Shown here: piece after piece, positions 36,093-45,775 of the stretch
Numbering within the stretch: the first letter of the stretch is position 1
Layout of the letters: every line of letters starts with the position of its first letter
Assembly (NCBI RefSeq): GCF_000266905.1
Contig: NC_018027.1
Location: 5,084,001 to 5,148,000 of the forward strand
Origin: Mycolicibacterium chubuense NBB4
GTDB lineage: Bacteria > Actinomycetota > Actinomycetes > Mycobacteriales > Mycobacteriaceae
DNA length: 64,000 nucleotides
Direction of reading: 5' to 3'
Position numbers and translations under genes: made by a program
The notes under the pieces: model-generated
Databases searched by the model: none
What the model saw: the letters and a program-made list of their open reading frames with translations, nothing else
Told to the model about the DNA's origin: nothing

Positions 36093-36713
36093 CTAGCCGG
36101 CGGTCACCGCCGGCAGCACCAGGGTGTCGAACACCTCACGGAAGAACGCCGCGTCGACGCGCTGACCGCGGACCACTCGGAGCAGCCCCATGGCCGTCGC
36201 CACGTCGGCGACCATCGACCAGTTCCGGTCGGCGGAGATCTCCCCGCGCTCGGCGGCCCGGTCCAGGATCGCCGACATCACCCGACGGCCGCGCAGCAGC
36301 ATGAGTTCGTCCAGCGCCGAGGCGAGTTCGTGATCGTGCACGGCCTCCAACGCCACTCGCAGAACCAGATCGGTGGACACCCGGGCGTCGTCGTTGCGCT
36401 TCACCCGTTCGACCACCGCGTCCAGGTCACGGGTCAGGCTGCCGGTGTCGGGGGCGCCGCTCTCGAGCAGGTCGGGCCGCCAGTGCACCAGGGCATCGGT
36501 CAGCAGCGCAGCCTTGGACGACCAGCGCCGGTAGATCGCGGCTTTACCCACGCCCGCCCGTGCTGCGATGTCGTTCATGTTGGTCGCGTCATAGCCATGC
36601 TCGCTGAGCGCTTCCAGCGCGGCGTTCAGAATGGCTGGATCGCGGGACCGATCCAGTCTCCCGTCGGTGCGTTGACGGAGTTTCGATTCAGACTCGGCTG
36701 GCATGGGCTCCAT
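36093..36713 (-). CDS. TetR family regulator at the end of the mmpS-mmpL operon
   Basis: A 206-residue regulator with a helix-turn-helix at about residues 25-70 (ILNAALEALSEHGYDATNMN, DIAARAGVGKAAIYRRWSSK). The start at 36713 overlaps the mmpL end by 26 bases; MPAESES at 36704 is an alternative. It is the last gene of mmpS-mmpL-tetR. The 26-bp palindrome before mmpS is its likely operator, giving self-controlled efflux. Confidence 0.88.
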   Translation of the reverse strand: MEPMPAESESKLRQRTDGRLDRSRDPAILNAALEALSEHGYDATNMNDIAARAGVGKAAIYRRWSSKAALLTDALVHWRPDLLESGAPDTGSLTRDLDAVVERVKRNDDARVSTDLVLRVALEAVHDHELASALDELMLLRGRRVMSAILDRAAERGEISADRNWSMVADVATAMGLLRVVRGQRVDAAFFREVFDTLVLPAVTAG

Positions 36714-39570
36714 ACTCGGCTGATGGCTCCTCGGCCACCAGTTTCCCAGATCCGCGGCGGTACCGGTCGAGAATCTGGAAGGTGTTGAGCGGCCACCAGA
36801 ACCAGCGGCCCAGCGCCGCCGCGATGGACGGCGTCATGAACGACCGGACGATCAGCGTGTCGACCATCAGGCCGATGCCGATCGTCATGCCGAGCTGGCC
36901 GACCACCCGTAGGTCACTGACGATCATCGACATCATCGTGAACGCGAACACCAGCCCCGCGGCCGTCACCACGCGTCCGGTGGCGCCCATACCGCGGATG
37001 ATGCCGGTGTTGAGACCGGCGTGGATCTCCTCTTTCAGGCGCGACACCACCAGCAGGTTGTAGTCGGAGCCCACCGCCAGCAGGATCACCACCGACAGCG
37101 GGATCACGATCCACTGCACCCCGAGGCCCAGGACGTCCTGCCACAGCAGCACAGACAGACCGCACGCGGTACCCAGTGACGCCGCGACCGTTCCGACGAT
37201 GACCAGTGCGGCGACGACGCTGCGGGTGATCAGCAGCATGATCGCGAAGATCAGGATCATCGACGCGATGCAGGCGATGAGGAGGTCGGTCTTCACGCCG
37301 TTCTGCATGTCGGCATACAGCGAGCCGGTTCCCGCCAGCGACACCTTCGCGTTCTCCAGCGGCGTGCCCTTGACCGCGTCGGCCACCACGTCCCTGATCC
37401 CGGCGACGTGCTTGATGCCCTCCACCGAGGCCGGGTCGCCCTGGTGGGTGATGATCATCCGCACCGCCGTGCCGTCGGGCGAGACGAACATCTTCAGCCC
37501 GCGCTTGAAGTCGGGGTTCTGAAACACCTCGGGCGGCAGGTAGAACGAGTCGTCGTTCTTGGCCTGGTCGAAGTAGTTGCCCATCATGGTCGACCCCTGG
37601 GCCGACTCCTGCATCTGCTTCTGGATGCCGGCCATGGTGCTGTGCGTCGACAACATGAAGTCGCGCATGGTCTTCATGGATTCGATTGTGGGAGGCAATG
37701 TCTGGAGCATCTGCGGCATCAGCGCGTCAAGCTGGTCGATGTCGCCGCTGAGGCCTTCCAACTTGTCGGCGAGTGTGTCGATGCCGTCGAGTGAATCGAA
37801 GATCGACCGCAGCGCCCAGCACATCGGGATGTCGTAGCAGTGCGGTTCCCAATAGAAGTAGTTGCGGATCGGGCGGAATTGGTCGTCGAAGTTGGCGATG
37901 CTGTCCCGCAGATCGTTGGTGGTGTCCACCATGTCGTGGGTTCTGCCCGTCATGTCGTGGGTAGTCGCCACGATCTGCTTGGTGATCTCGTACATCCGCT
38001 GCATGTTGGCGATCGTCTTGCTCAACTCGTCCGCCTGCTCGAGCATCTGGGCGGTGTTGTCGTTGTTGTACTTGGCCGTCTGCAGCGTCGCCGCGTTCTG
38101 CATCGCGATCTGGAACGGGATCGAACTGTGCTCGATCGGCGCGCCCAGCGGCCGCGTGATGGTCTGCACCCGCTCGATACCGCGGAGGTGGAAGACGGCC
38201 TTGGCGACCCGGTCGATGATGAGCATGTCCGCCGGGTTGCGCAGATCGTGATCGGCTTCGAGCATGAGCAACTCGGGGTTCATCCTGGCCTGCGAGAAGT
38301 GCCTCTCGGCCGCGGTCATCGCGACGTTCGCCGGCATGTTGGAGGGCGTGTACTTCTGGTCGTTGTACTGCGGGATGTAGGTCAGCAGGCTGACGAAGCC
38401 GATGACGGCGATCAGCGAGGTCATCGCGACGATCGGCATCGGCCACCGGACGACGGCCGTGCCGACCTTGCGCCAACCCCGCGTCGACAGTTCCCGCTTG
38501 GCGTCGAGCAGCCCGAACCGCGAGACGACCGTCAGGATCGCCGGCGCCAGCGTCAACGCCGCCGCCACGATCACCAGCAGCGCGATCGCACACGGCAGAC
38601 CCATCGTGGAGAAGTACGGCAGCGTGGTCATCGTCAGACACAGACACGCCCCGGCGATCGTCAGACCCGAACCCAGGATCACGTGCGAAACCCCGTGATA
38701 GGCGGTGTAGAAAGCCTGTTCGCGGTCCTCCCCGTTAGCGCGCGCCTCCTGGTAGCGGCCGAACAGGAAGATCACGTAGTCCGTGCCCGCCGCGATGCCG
38801 AGCATCGTCACCATGCTGACGGCGTACGGGGTCAGCCCGATGATGTCCAGGTTGCCCGCGGTCGCCACGATCCCCTGGGTGGCGAACAGTTCCACGAGCA
38901 CGATGACGAGCGCGATGATCGTGGTGACGATCGACCGGTAGACGATCAGCAGCATCACCACAATCACGCCGATCGACACCAGCGCCATCGTCGCCATGCT
39001 CTTGTGGCCCGCCACACTGGTGTCGGCGTTGAGCACGGTGTTGCCGGCGACGTGGGCCTGCACCCCGGGCGGCGCCGGGACGGAGGCGACGAGATCGCGT
39101 ACCGCGGCGACGGACTCGTGGCTGGGCGTGGTGCCCTGGGCGCCGACCAGGAAGACTTGGACGTAGGCGGCCTTGCCGTCGGGACTCTGCACACCGGCCG
39201 CGGTCAGCGGGTCACCCCAGAAGTCCTGGATGAACTGGACGTGCTCCCGGTCGGCCTTGAGCTTGGCGACGATCCGGTTGTAGTAGTCGTGCGCGCTGTC
39301 GCCGAGCTTGTCCTGGCCCTCGATGACCACCATCGCCGTCGAGTCCGAGTTGAACTCCCCGAACTTGGCGCCGATGTTGAGCATCGACTCGTATGCCGGC
39401 GAATTGTGCGGTGCCAACGACACCGCGTGCTGGTCCGCCACTGCATCGAGGGCGGGGGTCGCCATGGCGGTGACCACCGCGACCGCCAGCCAGAACAGGA
39501 TGATCGGGATCGACAGGACACGGATCAGGCGGACGAACACCGGACGCCGGGGCGAAAGCTGTTCGCTCAT
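36688..39570 (-). CDS. MmpL family RND transporter
   Basis: A 960-residue membrane protein of the mycobacterial MmpL family, exporting lipids, siderophores or drugs with proton drive. About 12 membrane helices are in two halves, each with the proton-relay pair (AAGTDYVIFLFGRY near residue 260, VGSDYNLLVVSRL near residue 850). A large coiled-coil-like periplasmic loop (ADELSKTIANMQRMYEITKQ and onward) places it with the MmpL4/5-like cluster that works with an MmpS. ATG 39570 overlaps the mmpS stop by 4 bases; the open frame further upstream is not coding. Confidence 0.95.
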   Translation of the reverse strand: MSEQLSPRRPVFVRLIRVLSIPIILFWLAVAVVTAMATPALDAVADQHAVSLAPHNSPAYESMLNIGAKFGEFNSDSTAMVVIEGQDKLGDSAHDYYNRIVAKLKADREHVQFIQDFWGDPLTAAGVQSPDGKAAYVQVFLVGAQGTTPSHESVAAVRDLVASVPAPPGVQAHVAGNTVLNADTSVAGHKSMATMALVSIGVIVVMLLIVYRSIVTTIIALVIVLVELFATQGIVATAGNLDIIGLTPYAVSMVTMLGIAAGTDYVIFLFGRYQEARANGEDREQAFYTAYHGVSHVILGSGLTIAGACLCLTMTTLPYFSTMGLPCAIALLVIVAAALTLAPAILTVVSRFGLLDAKRELSTRGWRKVGTAVVRWPMPIVAMTSLIAVIGFVSLLTYIPQYNDQKYTPSNMPANVAMTAAERHFSQARMNPELLMLEADHDLRNPADMLIIDRVAKAVFHLRGIERVQTITRPLGAPIEHSSIPFQIAMQNAATLQTAKYNNDNTAQMLEQADELSKTIANMQRMYEITKQIVATTHDMTGRTHDMVDTTNDLRDSIANFDDQFRPIRNYFYWEPHCYDIPMCWALRSIFDSLDGIDTLADKLEGLSGDIDQLDALMPQMLQTLPPTIESMKTMRDFMLSTHSTMAGIQKQMQESAQGSTMMGNYFDQAKNDDSFYLPPEVFQNPDFKRGLKMFVSPDGTAVRMIITHQGDPASVEGIKHVAGIRDVVADAVKGTPLENAKVSLAGTGSLYADMQNGVKTDLLIACIASMILIFAIMLLITRSVVAALVIVGTVAASLGTACGLSVLLWQDVLGLGVQWIVIPLSVVILLAVGSDYNLLVVSRLKEEIHAGLNTGIIRGMGATGRVVTAAGLVFAFTMMSMIVSDLRVVGQLGMTIGIGLMVDTLIVRSFMTPSIAAALGRWFWWPLNTFQILDRYRRGSGKLVAEEPSAEYGAHASRV

Positions 39571-40019
39571 ACGGATTTTACCAAGCAGTAGATGAACGGG
39601 TGGTATTCGTCGGTGGAGCGGTCGTCGCGCACTTGGCCGTCGACGACGACGCGGCAACGGAGATCGGACGCACCGGTGCCGGCCTGGGCGACGATGTTGG
39701 CCGACATCGACGGCAGCGTGGTGACGATCGTGAACGACCACGGCAACTGACCGTCCACGTGATGCGGCTGACCGTTCTCGTCGAGGTAGTCGACGCTGAC
39801 CGGACCGTTGGACGAGGAGCTCGAGATCTCGTAGGTGATGTGCTTGGGGTTGAACGGATCCGTGAACCCGCCGGCGCCGGCTTCGGTGCCTCCCGACAGT
39901 TCATGGCCGCCGATGTCCCCGCGGACACGAAGAACCGCGTAGGCGCCGAGCGCGACCACCACCACGAGGAGCAGTGGTATCCAGGCCCTCGTTGAAGCCC
40001 TCGCCAACTTCCCCAACAC
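39567..40019 (-). CDS. MmpS family accessory protein
   Basis: A 150-residue protein with one N-terminal membrane anchor (RAWIPLLLVVVVALGAYAVL) and the MmpS beta-sandwich domain (ITYEISSSSSNGPVSVDYLD, PWSFTIVTTLPSMSANIVAQ, a late Cys pair CRVVVDG and YCLVKSV). It assists the MmpL encoded right behind it (4-base overlap). Confidence 0.92.
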   Translation of the reverse strand: MLGKLARASTRAWIPLLLVVVVALGAYAVLRVRGDIGGHELSGGTEAGAGGFTDPFNPKHITYEISSSSSNGPVSVDYLDENGQPHHVDGQLPWSFTIVTTLPSMSANIVAQAGTGASDLRCRVVVDGQVRDDRSTDEYHPFIYCLVKSV

Positions 40020-40048
40020 CCCGACCGTCCTCCTCGAACTCGCCTTCG

Positions 40049-40074
40049 ATAGACGGAACTCGAGTTCCGTCTAT
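40049..40074 (+). promoter_or_regulatory. 26-bp perfect palindrome, TetR operator candidate
   Basis: Half-site ATAGACGGAACTC with its exact reverse complement following without a gap. It lies 30 bases before mmpS and 121 before the divergent ligC2. A perfect palindrome of this size next to a tetR-containing efflux operon is best read as the repressor site. Confidence 0.75.
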
Positions 40075-40194
40075 GCGACGGCGAGAACTGTACCGCGTCC
40101 GCGCTCGAGTTCGCTCATCGCCGTCTCGTTCCCTTGTGTTGCGGCGTCGGGGCGGCGACAGGGCGGCGACAGGGCGGCGGCGGGGCAGTCGACA

Positions 40195-41280
40195 ATGGCA
40201 GCGATGAAGCTTCCTGTGATGCCGCCGGTCTCGCCGATGCTGGCGAAGCCGGTCGCAGAGATGCCGCCGGACGCGTCCTACGAGCCCAAGTGGGACGGTT
40301 TCCGGTCGATCCTGTTCCGCGACGGCGACGATGTGGAGCTGGGCAGCCGCAACGAGCGCCCGATGACGAGGTACTTCCCGGAACTGGTCGACGCGGCCCG
40401 CACGGAGTTGCCACCGCGCTGCGTGATCGACGGAGAGATCGTGATCGCCACCCCCGAAGGGCTCGACTTCGAGGCGCTGCAACTGCGTCTGCATCCCGCC
40501 GCGTCGCGGGTACGGTTGCTGGCCGGCCAGACGCCGGCGTCGTTCATCGCGTTCGATCTGCTCGCGCTCGACGACTGCGACTACACGTCGCGGCCCTTCG
40601 GTGAGCGGCGGGCGGCGCTGGTCGAGACGTTGGCCGGTTCCGGGCCGACCATTCACGTCACCCCGGCGACCACCGACATCAGAATCGCGCGGCGCTGGTT
40701 CTCCGAGTTCGAGGGCGCCGGCCTCGACGGCATCATCGCCAAACCGCTGAATCTGACCTACCAGCCGGACAAGCGGGTGATGTTCAAGGTCAAACACCAG
40801 CGCACCGCCGACTGCGTGGTCGCCGGGTACCGGCTGCACAAGTCGGGCGACGACGCGATCGGCTCGCTGCTGCTCGGGCTCTACACCGACGGCGGCGCTC
40901 TGGCGTCGGTGGGAGTCATCGGCGCGTTCCCGATGGCGACGCGGCGCGCGCTCTTCACCGAGTTGCAGCCGCTGGTGACGACCTTCGACGACCACCCGTG
41001 GAACTGGGCGGCGCAGGCGGCTGCCGATCCCGCGCTGGCGCGCAGATACGGTGTCGGCTCGCGGTGGAACGCCGGCAAGGACCTGTCGTTCGTGCCGTTG
41101 CGGCCCGAGCGCGTCGTCGAGGTGCGTTACGACCACATGGAAGGCAAAAGGTTCCGTCACACAGCGCAGTTCAACCGCTGGCGACCGGACCGCGACCCGC
41201 GCTCGTGCACCTACGCCCAGCTCGAGCAGCCGCTGACGTTCCGTCTGGATGACATCGTGCCGGGACTTGGCCGTCCTTGA
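40195..41280 (+). CDS. ligC2: ATP-dependent DNA ligase LigC2
   Basis: A 361-residue ligase, a paralogue of ligC1. Motif I YEPKWDGFRSILFRDGDD, motif III CVIDGEIVIATP, GAGLDGIIAKPLN, and FKVKHQRTADCVVAGYRL are all present, and the C-terminus FRHTAQFNRWRPDRDPRSCT is the OB part. It lacks the repeat insertion of ligC1. In M. smegmatis LigC1 and LigC2 are near neighbours; here a ~4.5-kb efflux operon separates them. Confidence 0.92.
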   Translation: MAAMKLPVMPPVSPMLAKPVAEMPPDASYEPKWDGFRSILFRDGDDVELGSRNERPMTRYFPELVDAARTELPPRCVIDGEIVIATPEGLDFEALQLRLHPAASRVRLLAGQTPASFIAFDLLALDDCDYTSRPFGERRAALVETLAGSGPTIHVTPATTDIRIARRWFSEFEGAGLDGIIAKPLNLTYQPDKRVMFKVKHQRTADCVVAGYRLHKSGDDAIGSLLLGLYTDGGALASVGVIGAFPMATRRALFTELQPLVTTFDDHPWNWAAQAAADPALARRYGVGSRWNAGKDLSFVPLRPERVVEVRYDHMEGKRFRHTAQFNRWRPDRDPRSCTYAQLEQPLTFRLDDIVPGLGRP

Positions 41281-41342
41281 CAGCGGGAGCGAGTTCCTGC
41301 CAACCGGGAATGGCGGGTCACCGCGAGGTCTTGTAGCCAAGC

Positions 41343-42218
41343 ATGGACCTCGGAATACACGTACCGATCTTCGACATCGACGGCGGAACCACGGCGATTG
41401 CGGGCGAGTTGGCCCGGGTCGGATCCGCAGTGGAGGAGTCCGGCGCCACCTGGCTGTCGTTCATGGACCACTTCTTCCAGATCGAGCCCACCGGGTTGCC
41501 GGCGGAGTCGCACATGCTCGAGGGCTACACCACGTTGGGCTTCCTCGCCGCGCACACGTCGACGGTCAGCCTGGGCCTGCTCGTCACCGGTGTCACCTAC
41601 CGGCACCCGGGCCTGCTCGCCAAGACCGTCACCACCCTGGACGTGCTCTCCGGTGGTCGTGCGGTCCTGGGCATCGGGGCCGCGTGGTTCGAGCGGGAAC
41701 ACCGCGGCCTGGGAGTGCCGTTCCCGCCGATCGCGGAGCGCTTCGAACGTCTCGAGGAGACGCTGCAGATCTGCGATCAGATGTGGGATCCGGACAACAA
41801 CGGTTCCTTCGACGGGACGCACTACCACCTCGAGGAGACGCTGTGCTCGCCGCAGCCGATCAACCGCCCGAAGGTGATGATCGGCGGGGGCGGTGAACGC
41901 AAGACGCTGCGGCTGGTGGCTCAGTACGGCGATGCCTGCAACCTGTTCGCCAGTTCGCCCGACGACGTGGCCCACAAGCTCGAGGTGCTGCGTCGGCACT
42001 GCGACGTCGCCGGTCGCGATTACGGCACCATTCGCAAGACGGTGATGGTCAACAATCCGCGGCCCACGCCCGAAACCCGTGACGAATTCGTCCGGGCCAT
42101 GGCTGATTACGCCGCGATCGGTGTCGACACCGTGATCGTCACGCCCACGACCGGGTCGCCCGCGGCATGGATCGAAGGCATGACACCCGCGGTGAAGCAG
42201 CTCGCCGAATTGGGCTGA
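41343..42218 (+). CDS. LLM-class F420-dependent oxidoreductase
   Basis: A 291-residue luciferase-like (TIM barrel) oxidoreductase of the TIGR03560 type. Visible are GATWLSFMDHFFQIEP, VSLGLLVTGVTYRHPGLLAK, VLSGGRAVLGIGAAWFEREH and RPKVMIGGGGERKTLRLVAQ. It probably uses deazaflavin F420 as hydride carrier. The substrate is unknown and there is no operon partner. Confidence 0.85.
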   Translation: MDLGIHVPIFDIDGGTTAIAGELARVGSAVEESGATWLSFMDHFFQIEPTGLPAESHMLEGYTTLGFLAAHTSTVSLGLLVTGVTYRHPGLLAKTVTTLDVLSGGRAVLGIGAAWFEREHRGLGVPFPPIAERFERLEETLQICDQMWDPDNNGSFDGTHYHLEETLCSPQPINRPKVMIGGGGERKTLRLVAQYGDACNLFASSPDDVAHKLEVLRRHCDVAGRDYGTIRKTVMVNNPRPTPETRDEFVRAMADYAAIGVDTVIVTPTTGSPAAWIEGMTPAVKQLAELG

Positions 42219-42235
42219 GCGGGCGATTGTTTCGC

Positions 42236-43603
42236 TCATCCGTCGGGGTCGCCGCGAAGCAGTTCGTCGGGCTGGTGGGCGCGGTTGACGCCGGGTGATG
42301 AGGTGCCGTCGGTCCAGGCGAGGCGGCCGCGCTCCGTGACAGCCGCGGTCCAGTGGCCGTCGGTGAGCAGTTTGTGGTCCGGGCCGCAGGCGAAGTACAG
42401 CACGTCGGCGTCGGTGCGGCCGCCGCGGGCCCAATCGGTGCTGTGGTGGACCTCGCTGTGGTAGCCGGGTTCCAGGCAGCCGGGCCGGGTGCAACCGCCG
42501 TCGCGTGAGTAGCAGATGATGCGCTGATCGGTGGTGGCGATGCGAGTCTGACGCCCCAGATACAGCGGCCGGTCGCTGTGATCGTCGAACACGGCGAGGT
42601 AGTGGATGGCGTCGGTGGCCATCCGGATCAGGTCCCGCATCGGCAGCGCGGTGTTGCCGCCGGTGCGCGCCGGCGCGGGCATCGACACGTCCGGATTCGT
42701 CGCGGCATGCGCGGCCTGGTTGAGCTCGGCCAGCGTGGTGCGCGCGATCACGGTGACCGGATGGCCGCGGTGAGAGCCCATCTGCCCGGAGGACAGGGCG
42801 GTCTTGAGCCCGAGCTTGACGCCGTCGTGGCAGCGTTGACTCGGTGTGCGGTCGTCGGGAGTGTTCTCGATGCTCCCGTCGGGGAGGTGACGGCCGGGGC
42901 GGACCGCAGCCGAGCAGGCTTCGATGTAGGCGCGGTTTTCCGGGTCGACCCAACCCCAGAGCTTGCTCATCCCGTCGGGGCCTTGCGCACCCAGGTGGAG
43001 TCCACGGCGGCGGGCCCGGTCGGCTTCGTCGTAGTGCCCGTCGGGGTTGAACACCTCGTCGAGGCGCTTACCGACTTCTTTGACGAAATCGGCGTCTTGC
43101 TTGGCTGATTCGCGCACCAAGGTGGCTTCGACGTCCTCGCGGTCGACCGCTGAGGTGGCCGATGGCAGTTTGTCCATGGTGGTGGTGATCGCGCGCAGGT
43201 GGTCTTCGCCCAGCGTTCCGGCGGCGAGTGCGTCGGCCACCACCGGCAGTAGGGGAGGCAGGGCAGGGCCGGAGAGTTGGCGGCGCGCGCACACCTTGGC
43301 GGCGGTCTTGAAGCGGCGGGTCACCTCGCGTACCGGGATACGCAGTCTGGCGGCCAGCCGGGGTTTGACCATCGGGGCCATCGCGGCCTCGTCGGGCGGA
43401 TCGGCGATCTGGCCGAAGGTCCGGTACATCAGTGCGCGGTTACGCCGCTCCTGGGTTTCCAGCCGCTCGGCCATCTCCATCCGGAACCGGGAACCGACCG
43501 TGTCGCAGGGCAGGTCGGTCATCTCGGCGTAGGCGGCGTCGACCTGGTCCAGCAACGTGCTGAACCGCTCTCGCGCCGCCGCGCCGGTGACGAACGAACC
43601 CAT
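42236..43603 (-). CDS. DUF222/HNH endonuclease domain protein (13E12 repeat family)
   Basis: A 455-residue protein with N-terminal DUF222 (about residues 30-330) and a C-terminal HNH nuclease domain (CTRPGCLEPGYHSEVHHSTD, FACGPDHKLL). This family is repeated many times in mycobacterial genomes (13E12/REP) and may have been mobile, but no terminal repeats or partner genes are seen here. The HNH histidines and Cys pair look intact. Confidence 0.88.
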   Translation of the reverse strand: MGSFVTGAAARERFSTLLDQVDAAYAEMTDLPCDTVGSRFRMEMAERLETQERRNRALMYRTFGQIADPPDEAAMAPMVKPRLAARLRIPVREVTRRFKTAAKVCARRQLSGPALPPLLPVVADALAAGTLGEDHLRAITTTMDKLPSATSAVDREDVEATLVRESAKQDADFVKEVGKRLDEVFNPDGHYDEADRARRRGLHLGAQGPDGMSKLWGWVDPENRAYIEACSAAVRPGRHLPDGSIENTPDDRTPSQRCHDGVKLGLKTALSSGQMGSHRGHPVTVIARTTLAELNQAAHAATNPDVSMPAPARTGGNTALPMRDLIRMATDAIHYLAVFDDHSDRPLYLGRQTRIATTDQRIICYSRDGGCTRPGCLEPGYHSEVHHSTDWARGGRTDADVLYFACGPDHKLLTDGHWTAAVTERGRLAWTDGTSSPGVNRAHQPDELLRGDPDG

Positions 43604-43718
43604 GACGCCACGCTATCGAACGCACGTGCGAAAGCGGCTACGTGCGAGCGGCCGCAGCGCAATCTGTGGATGAAACCGGCATTGGGGATAACTCAAGCGC
43701 AGGCGATCGCAGGCCTGC

Positions 43719-45443
43719 CTACTGCTTCGCGTACATAGCGGTCAGGCCGGCGGCCACCGCGAATCGCGGGCCGTGCACACCGTCGATGTTGGCGCGCCCC
43801 ACCACCACCGGCACGCCCCGCAGCGCCTCACCGACCGTGCGCATGAGTTCGTCGTCGAGCGCGCCGCCGCCGGCGAGCACCAGCGCGGTCGGCGGCTCGT
43901 CGAACGCGGCCAGGCAGCGCGCGATGTTCGCCGCGACCGTCTCCTGCTTGATCGCCAGCCGCAGACTCCGCCACTCTTCGGCGGCGAGCCGATTGGAGAA
44001 CGGGACCAGGCCGGCGCTGCCCCGTGTGCACAGCCGGCCGATCGCGTCGTGTGACGCCGGCGAGTCGAGGAATACCCGCCGCCCGTCCTCCTCGTGCGCG
44101 ACGTGCGGCCCCTCGACCCGAACGGCCGGTGTCCGTTTGACCGCCTCCGCCAGCGCCCGCGGGATGCCCAGCACCCTGGCGACGGCGACGGTGATCGACT
44201 CCCCCGCACCCGCCGCGACCACCGTGCGTTCGGTGCCGATGAGATCGACTGTGCCGCCGCCGATGTCGCACACCACCGCCCCGGGCGGAATGCCGGGCGT
44301 GGTGCGTGCGCCCCAGGCCGCCGCCTCCGGCTCCGTCGCGAGGGTCGTGGCCCGCCTGCCGGTCAGCTCCTCCAGCGTCGCCGCCGCATCGGCGGCCTCC
44401 TCCGCCGCGAGCAGTGCGACGACGGTGCCCTGCGCGTCGGCGACGCCGCGGCGCAGCCACGCGCCGTTGTCGATCGACGCGAGGTCGGTGAAGAACGCGT
44501 CGTGCACGGCGAGGCCGTCCACGGCGGTCGGCACCGAACGCAGGCGGACCTGCCGGACGCACCCGGGCACCGAGCGACGCAGGACGGCATGGGCCTGGGC
44601 GGGTGAAAACCTCGATGTCTCTCCATTGACGCCGATCTCGACGTAGTCGTCGTCCGGGGCGGGCGGCGGTGGTGGGGAGGTTCGGCGGGTCACCGCGATG
44701 GCCGCGGAATCAGCGAGCTCCCTGCAGAATTCGGCGACGTCCACCAGGCTGTCGGCCGGCAGGCCCAGTGCCGCCGACAGTGCGATCGGGTCGGCCATCG
44801 CGCGGTAAGCCCGCCCCTCCTCGACCACCTCGACCGCCACCAGCGCGCCGGGTTCCAGGTCGGCGACATCGGCCTCGTCGACCACGGGCACGTCGATCGG
44901 TATCCGGTTCCGGATCAGCACCGCGTCGTCCTGGGCGGCCAGCACACCCACTATGTGCCAGCCACGGTCGACCGCCGCGCTGATCTCCCGGGCGGCCACT
45001 TCGAAGTCCGTGGCGTCGTCCACGGAGACGACGACGGGACCGCCGGCCGCCGACGCGGTCAGGTCTGCGAGCCGAACATGGCTGCCGACGCCGTATCCCG
45101 CGCCGGCGGGAGTGCTGGCGTCCGGCCGTCGCAGGCTGCGCACGGGTGAGGACGGCGAGTACCCCGGCGGTATCGGCGCCGTCGCGGTGTCCACCGGGCG
45201 CAGCGAGGACAGCAGCAGCTCATCGGCGCGCACGCCGGCATCGACCTCGATCCTGTGCAGCAGCGCCGCCGCGGCCTGCAGCGACTCGACGCTGCCCTTG
45301 CGTCCGCGGGTGGGCGCCTGCCCGTGCGCGATCGTAAAGACGACTCCGGATCGCACACGGGCCAGCACGATTTCGGTCGTGTGGTTACCGACGTCGATCC
45401 CGGCGACCACTGGATCCGATGACCGGCTCGCCGGTGTCGTCAA
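43719..45443 (-). CDS. Diol dehydratase reactivase, large subunit (DdrA/PduG type)
   Basis: A 574-residue ATPase of the actin/Hsp70 fold that removes damaged cobalamin from B12-dependent diol dehydratase. Phosphate motifs: VVAGIDVGNHTTEIVLARVR at the N-terminus, AVVCDIGGGTVDLIGTERTV near residue 400, and VLAGGGALDDELMRTVGEAL near the C-terminus. The start is taken as TTG 45443, which overlaps the TGA of the small-subunit gene (TTGA), giving coupled translation. The usual small partner DdrB/PduH (~120 residues) is not encoded next to it; 43604-43718 holds no frame for it. Confidence 0.9.
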   Translation of the reverse strand: MTTPASRSSDPVVAGIDVGNHTTEIVLARVRSGVVFTIAHGQAPTRGRKGSVESLQAAAALLHRIEVDAGVRADELLLSSLRPVDTATAPIPPGYSPSSPVRSLRRPDASTPAGAGYGVGSHVRLADLTASAAGGPVVVSVDDATDFEVAAREISAAVDRGWHIVGVLAAQDDAVLIRNRIPIDVPVVDEADVADLEPGALVAVEVVEEGRAYRAMADPIALSAALGLPADSLVDVAEFCRELADSAAIAVTRRTSPPPPPAPDDDYVEIGVNGETSRFSPAQAHAVLRRSVPGCVRQVRLRSVPTAVDGLAVHDAFFTDLASIDNGAWLRRGVADAQGTVVALLAAEEAADAAATLEELTGRRATTLATEPEAAAWGARTTPGIPPGAVVCDIGGGTVDLIGTERTVVAAGAGESITVAVARVLGIPRALAEAVKRTPAVRVEGPHVAHEEDGRRVFLDSPASHDAIGRLCTRGSAGLVPFSNRLAAEEWRSLRLAIKQETVAANIARCLAAFDEPPTALVLAGGGALDDELMRTVGEALRGVPVVVGRANIDGVHGPRFAVAAGLTAMYAKQ

Positions 45444-45775
45444 CGCAACAGGCCCCGGCGCGTATAGGCGGCGGCGGCCTGCTCGACGAGCGCCGCACAC
45501 CGCGAGGCTCCGCGCGCCACGAGCGACGCCCGCAACTCCTCGAGTTCGGCGGCGGTCGAGCGGTACGGGCGCAGGGCTTCGTACAGCGCCATCACGTCCT
45601 CATCGTCGATCGTCGCCAGTTCGGCCGCCCGCAGGAAGTTCTCGGCCAGCTGCGGGTTGCCACCCTCCTCGGCGACGACGGCCTGGTGCGCCAGCGCGGC
45701 GGGATCCATTCGCAGGTCTGCCAGACCCAGCTTGCCGTCGACGGCGTTGCCGATGGTCACGTCCCTGTCGCTCAT
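45440..45775 (-). CDS. B12-dependent diol dehydratase, small (gamma) subunit
   Basis: A 111-residue PduE-like subunit: LRMDPAALAHQAVVAEEGGN, LAENFLRAAELATIDDEDVM and ALYEALRPYRSTAAELEELR. Compared with Klebsiella/Salmonella PduE (~173 residues) about 60 N-terminal residues are missing, including the helix that in Pdu systems targets the enzyme to the microcompartment. It overlaps the dehydratase gene upstream by 4 bases and the reactivase downstream by 4 bases. Confidence 0.9.
   Translation of the reverse strand: MSDRDVTIGNAVDGKLGLADLRMDPAALAHQAVVAEEGGNPQLAENFLRAAELATIDDEDVMALYEALRPYRSTAAELEELRASLVARGASRCAALVEQAAAAYTRRGLLR

Noticed and set aside
37840..39591. 583-codon plus-strand frame opposite mmpL
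   Set aside because: Same shadow pattern; mmpL motifs are intact on the minus strand.
42236..43603. DUF222-HNH gene as a group I intron-type or IS-borne homing endonuclease
   Set aside because: No inverted or direct terminal repeats, intron structure or transposase nearby; the family is a normal multi-copy mycobacterial protein.
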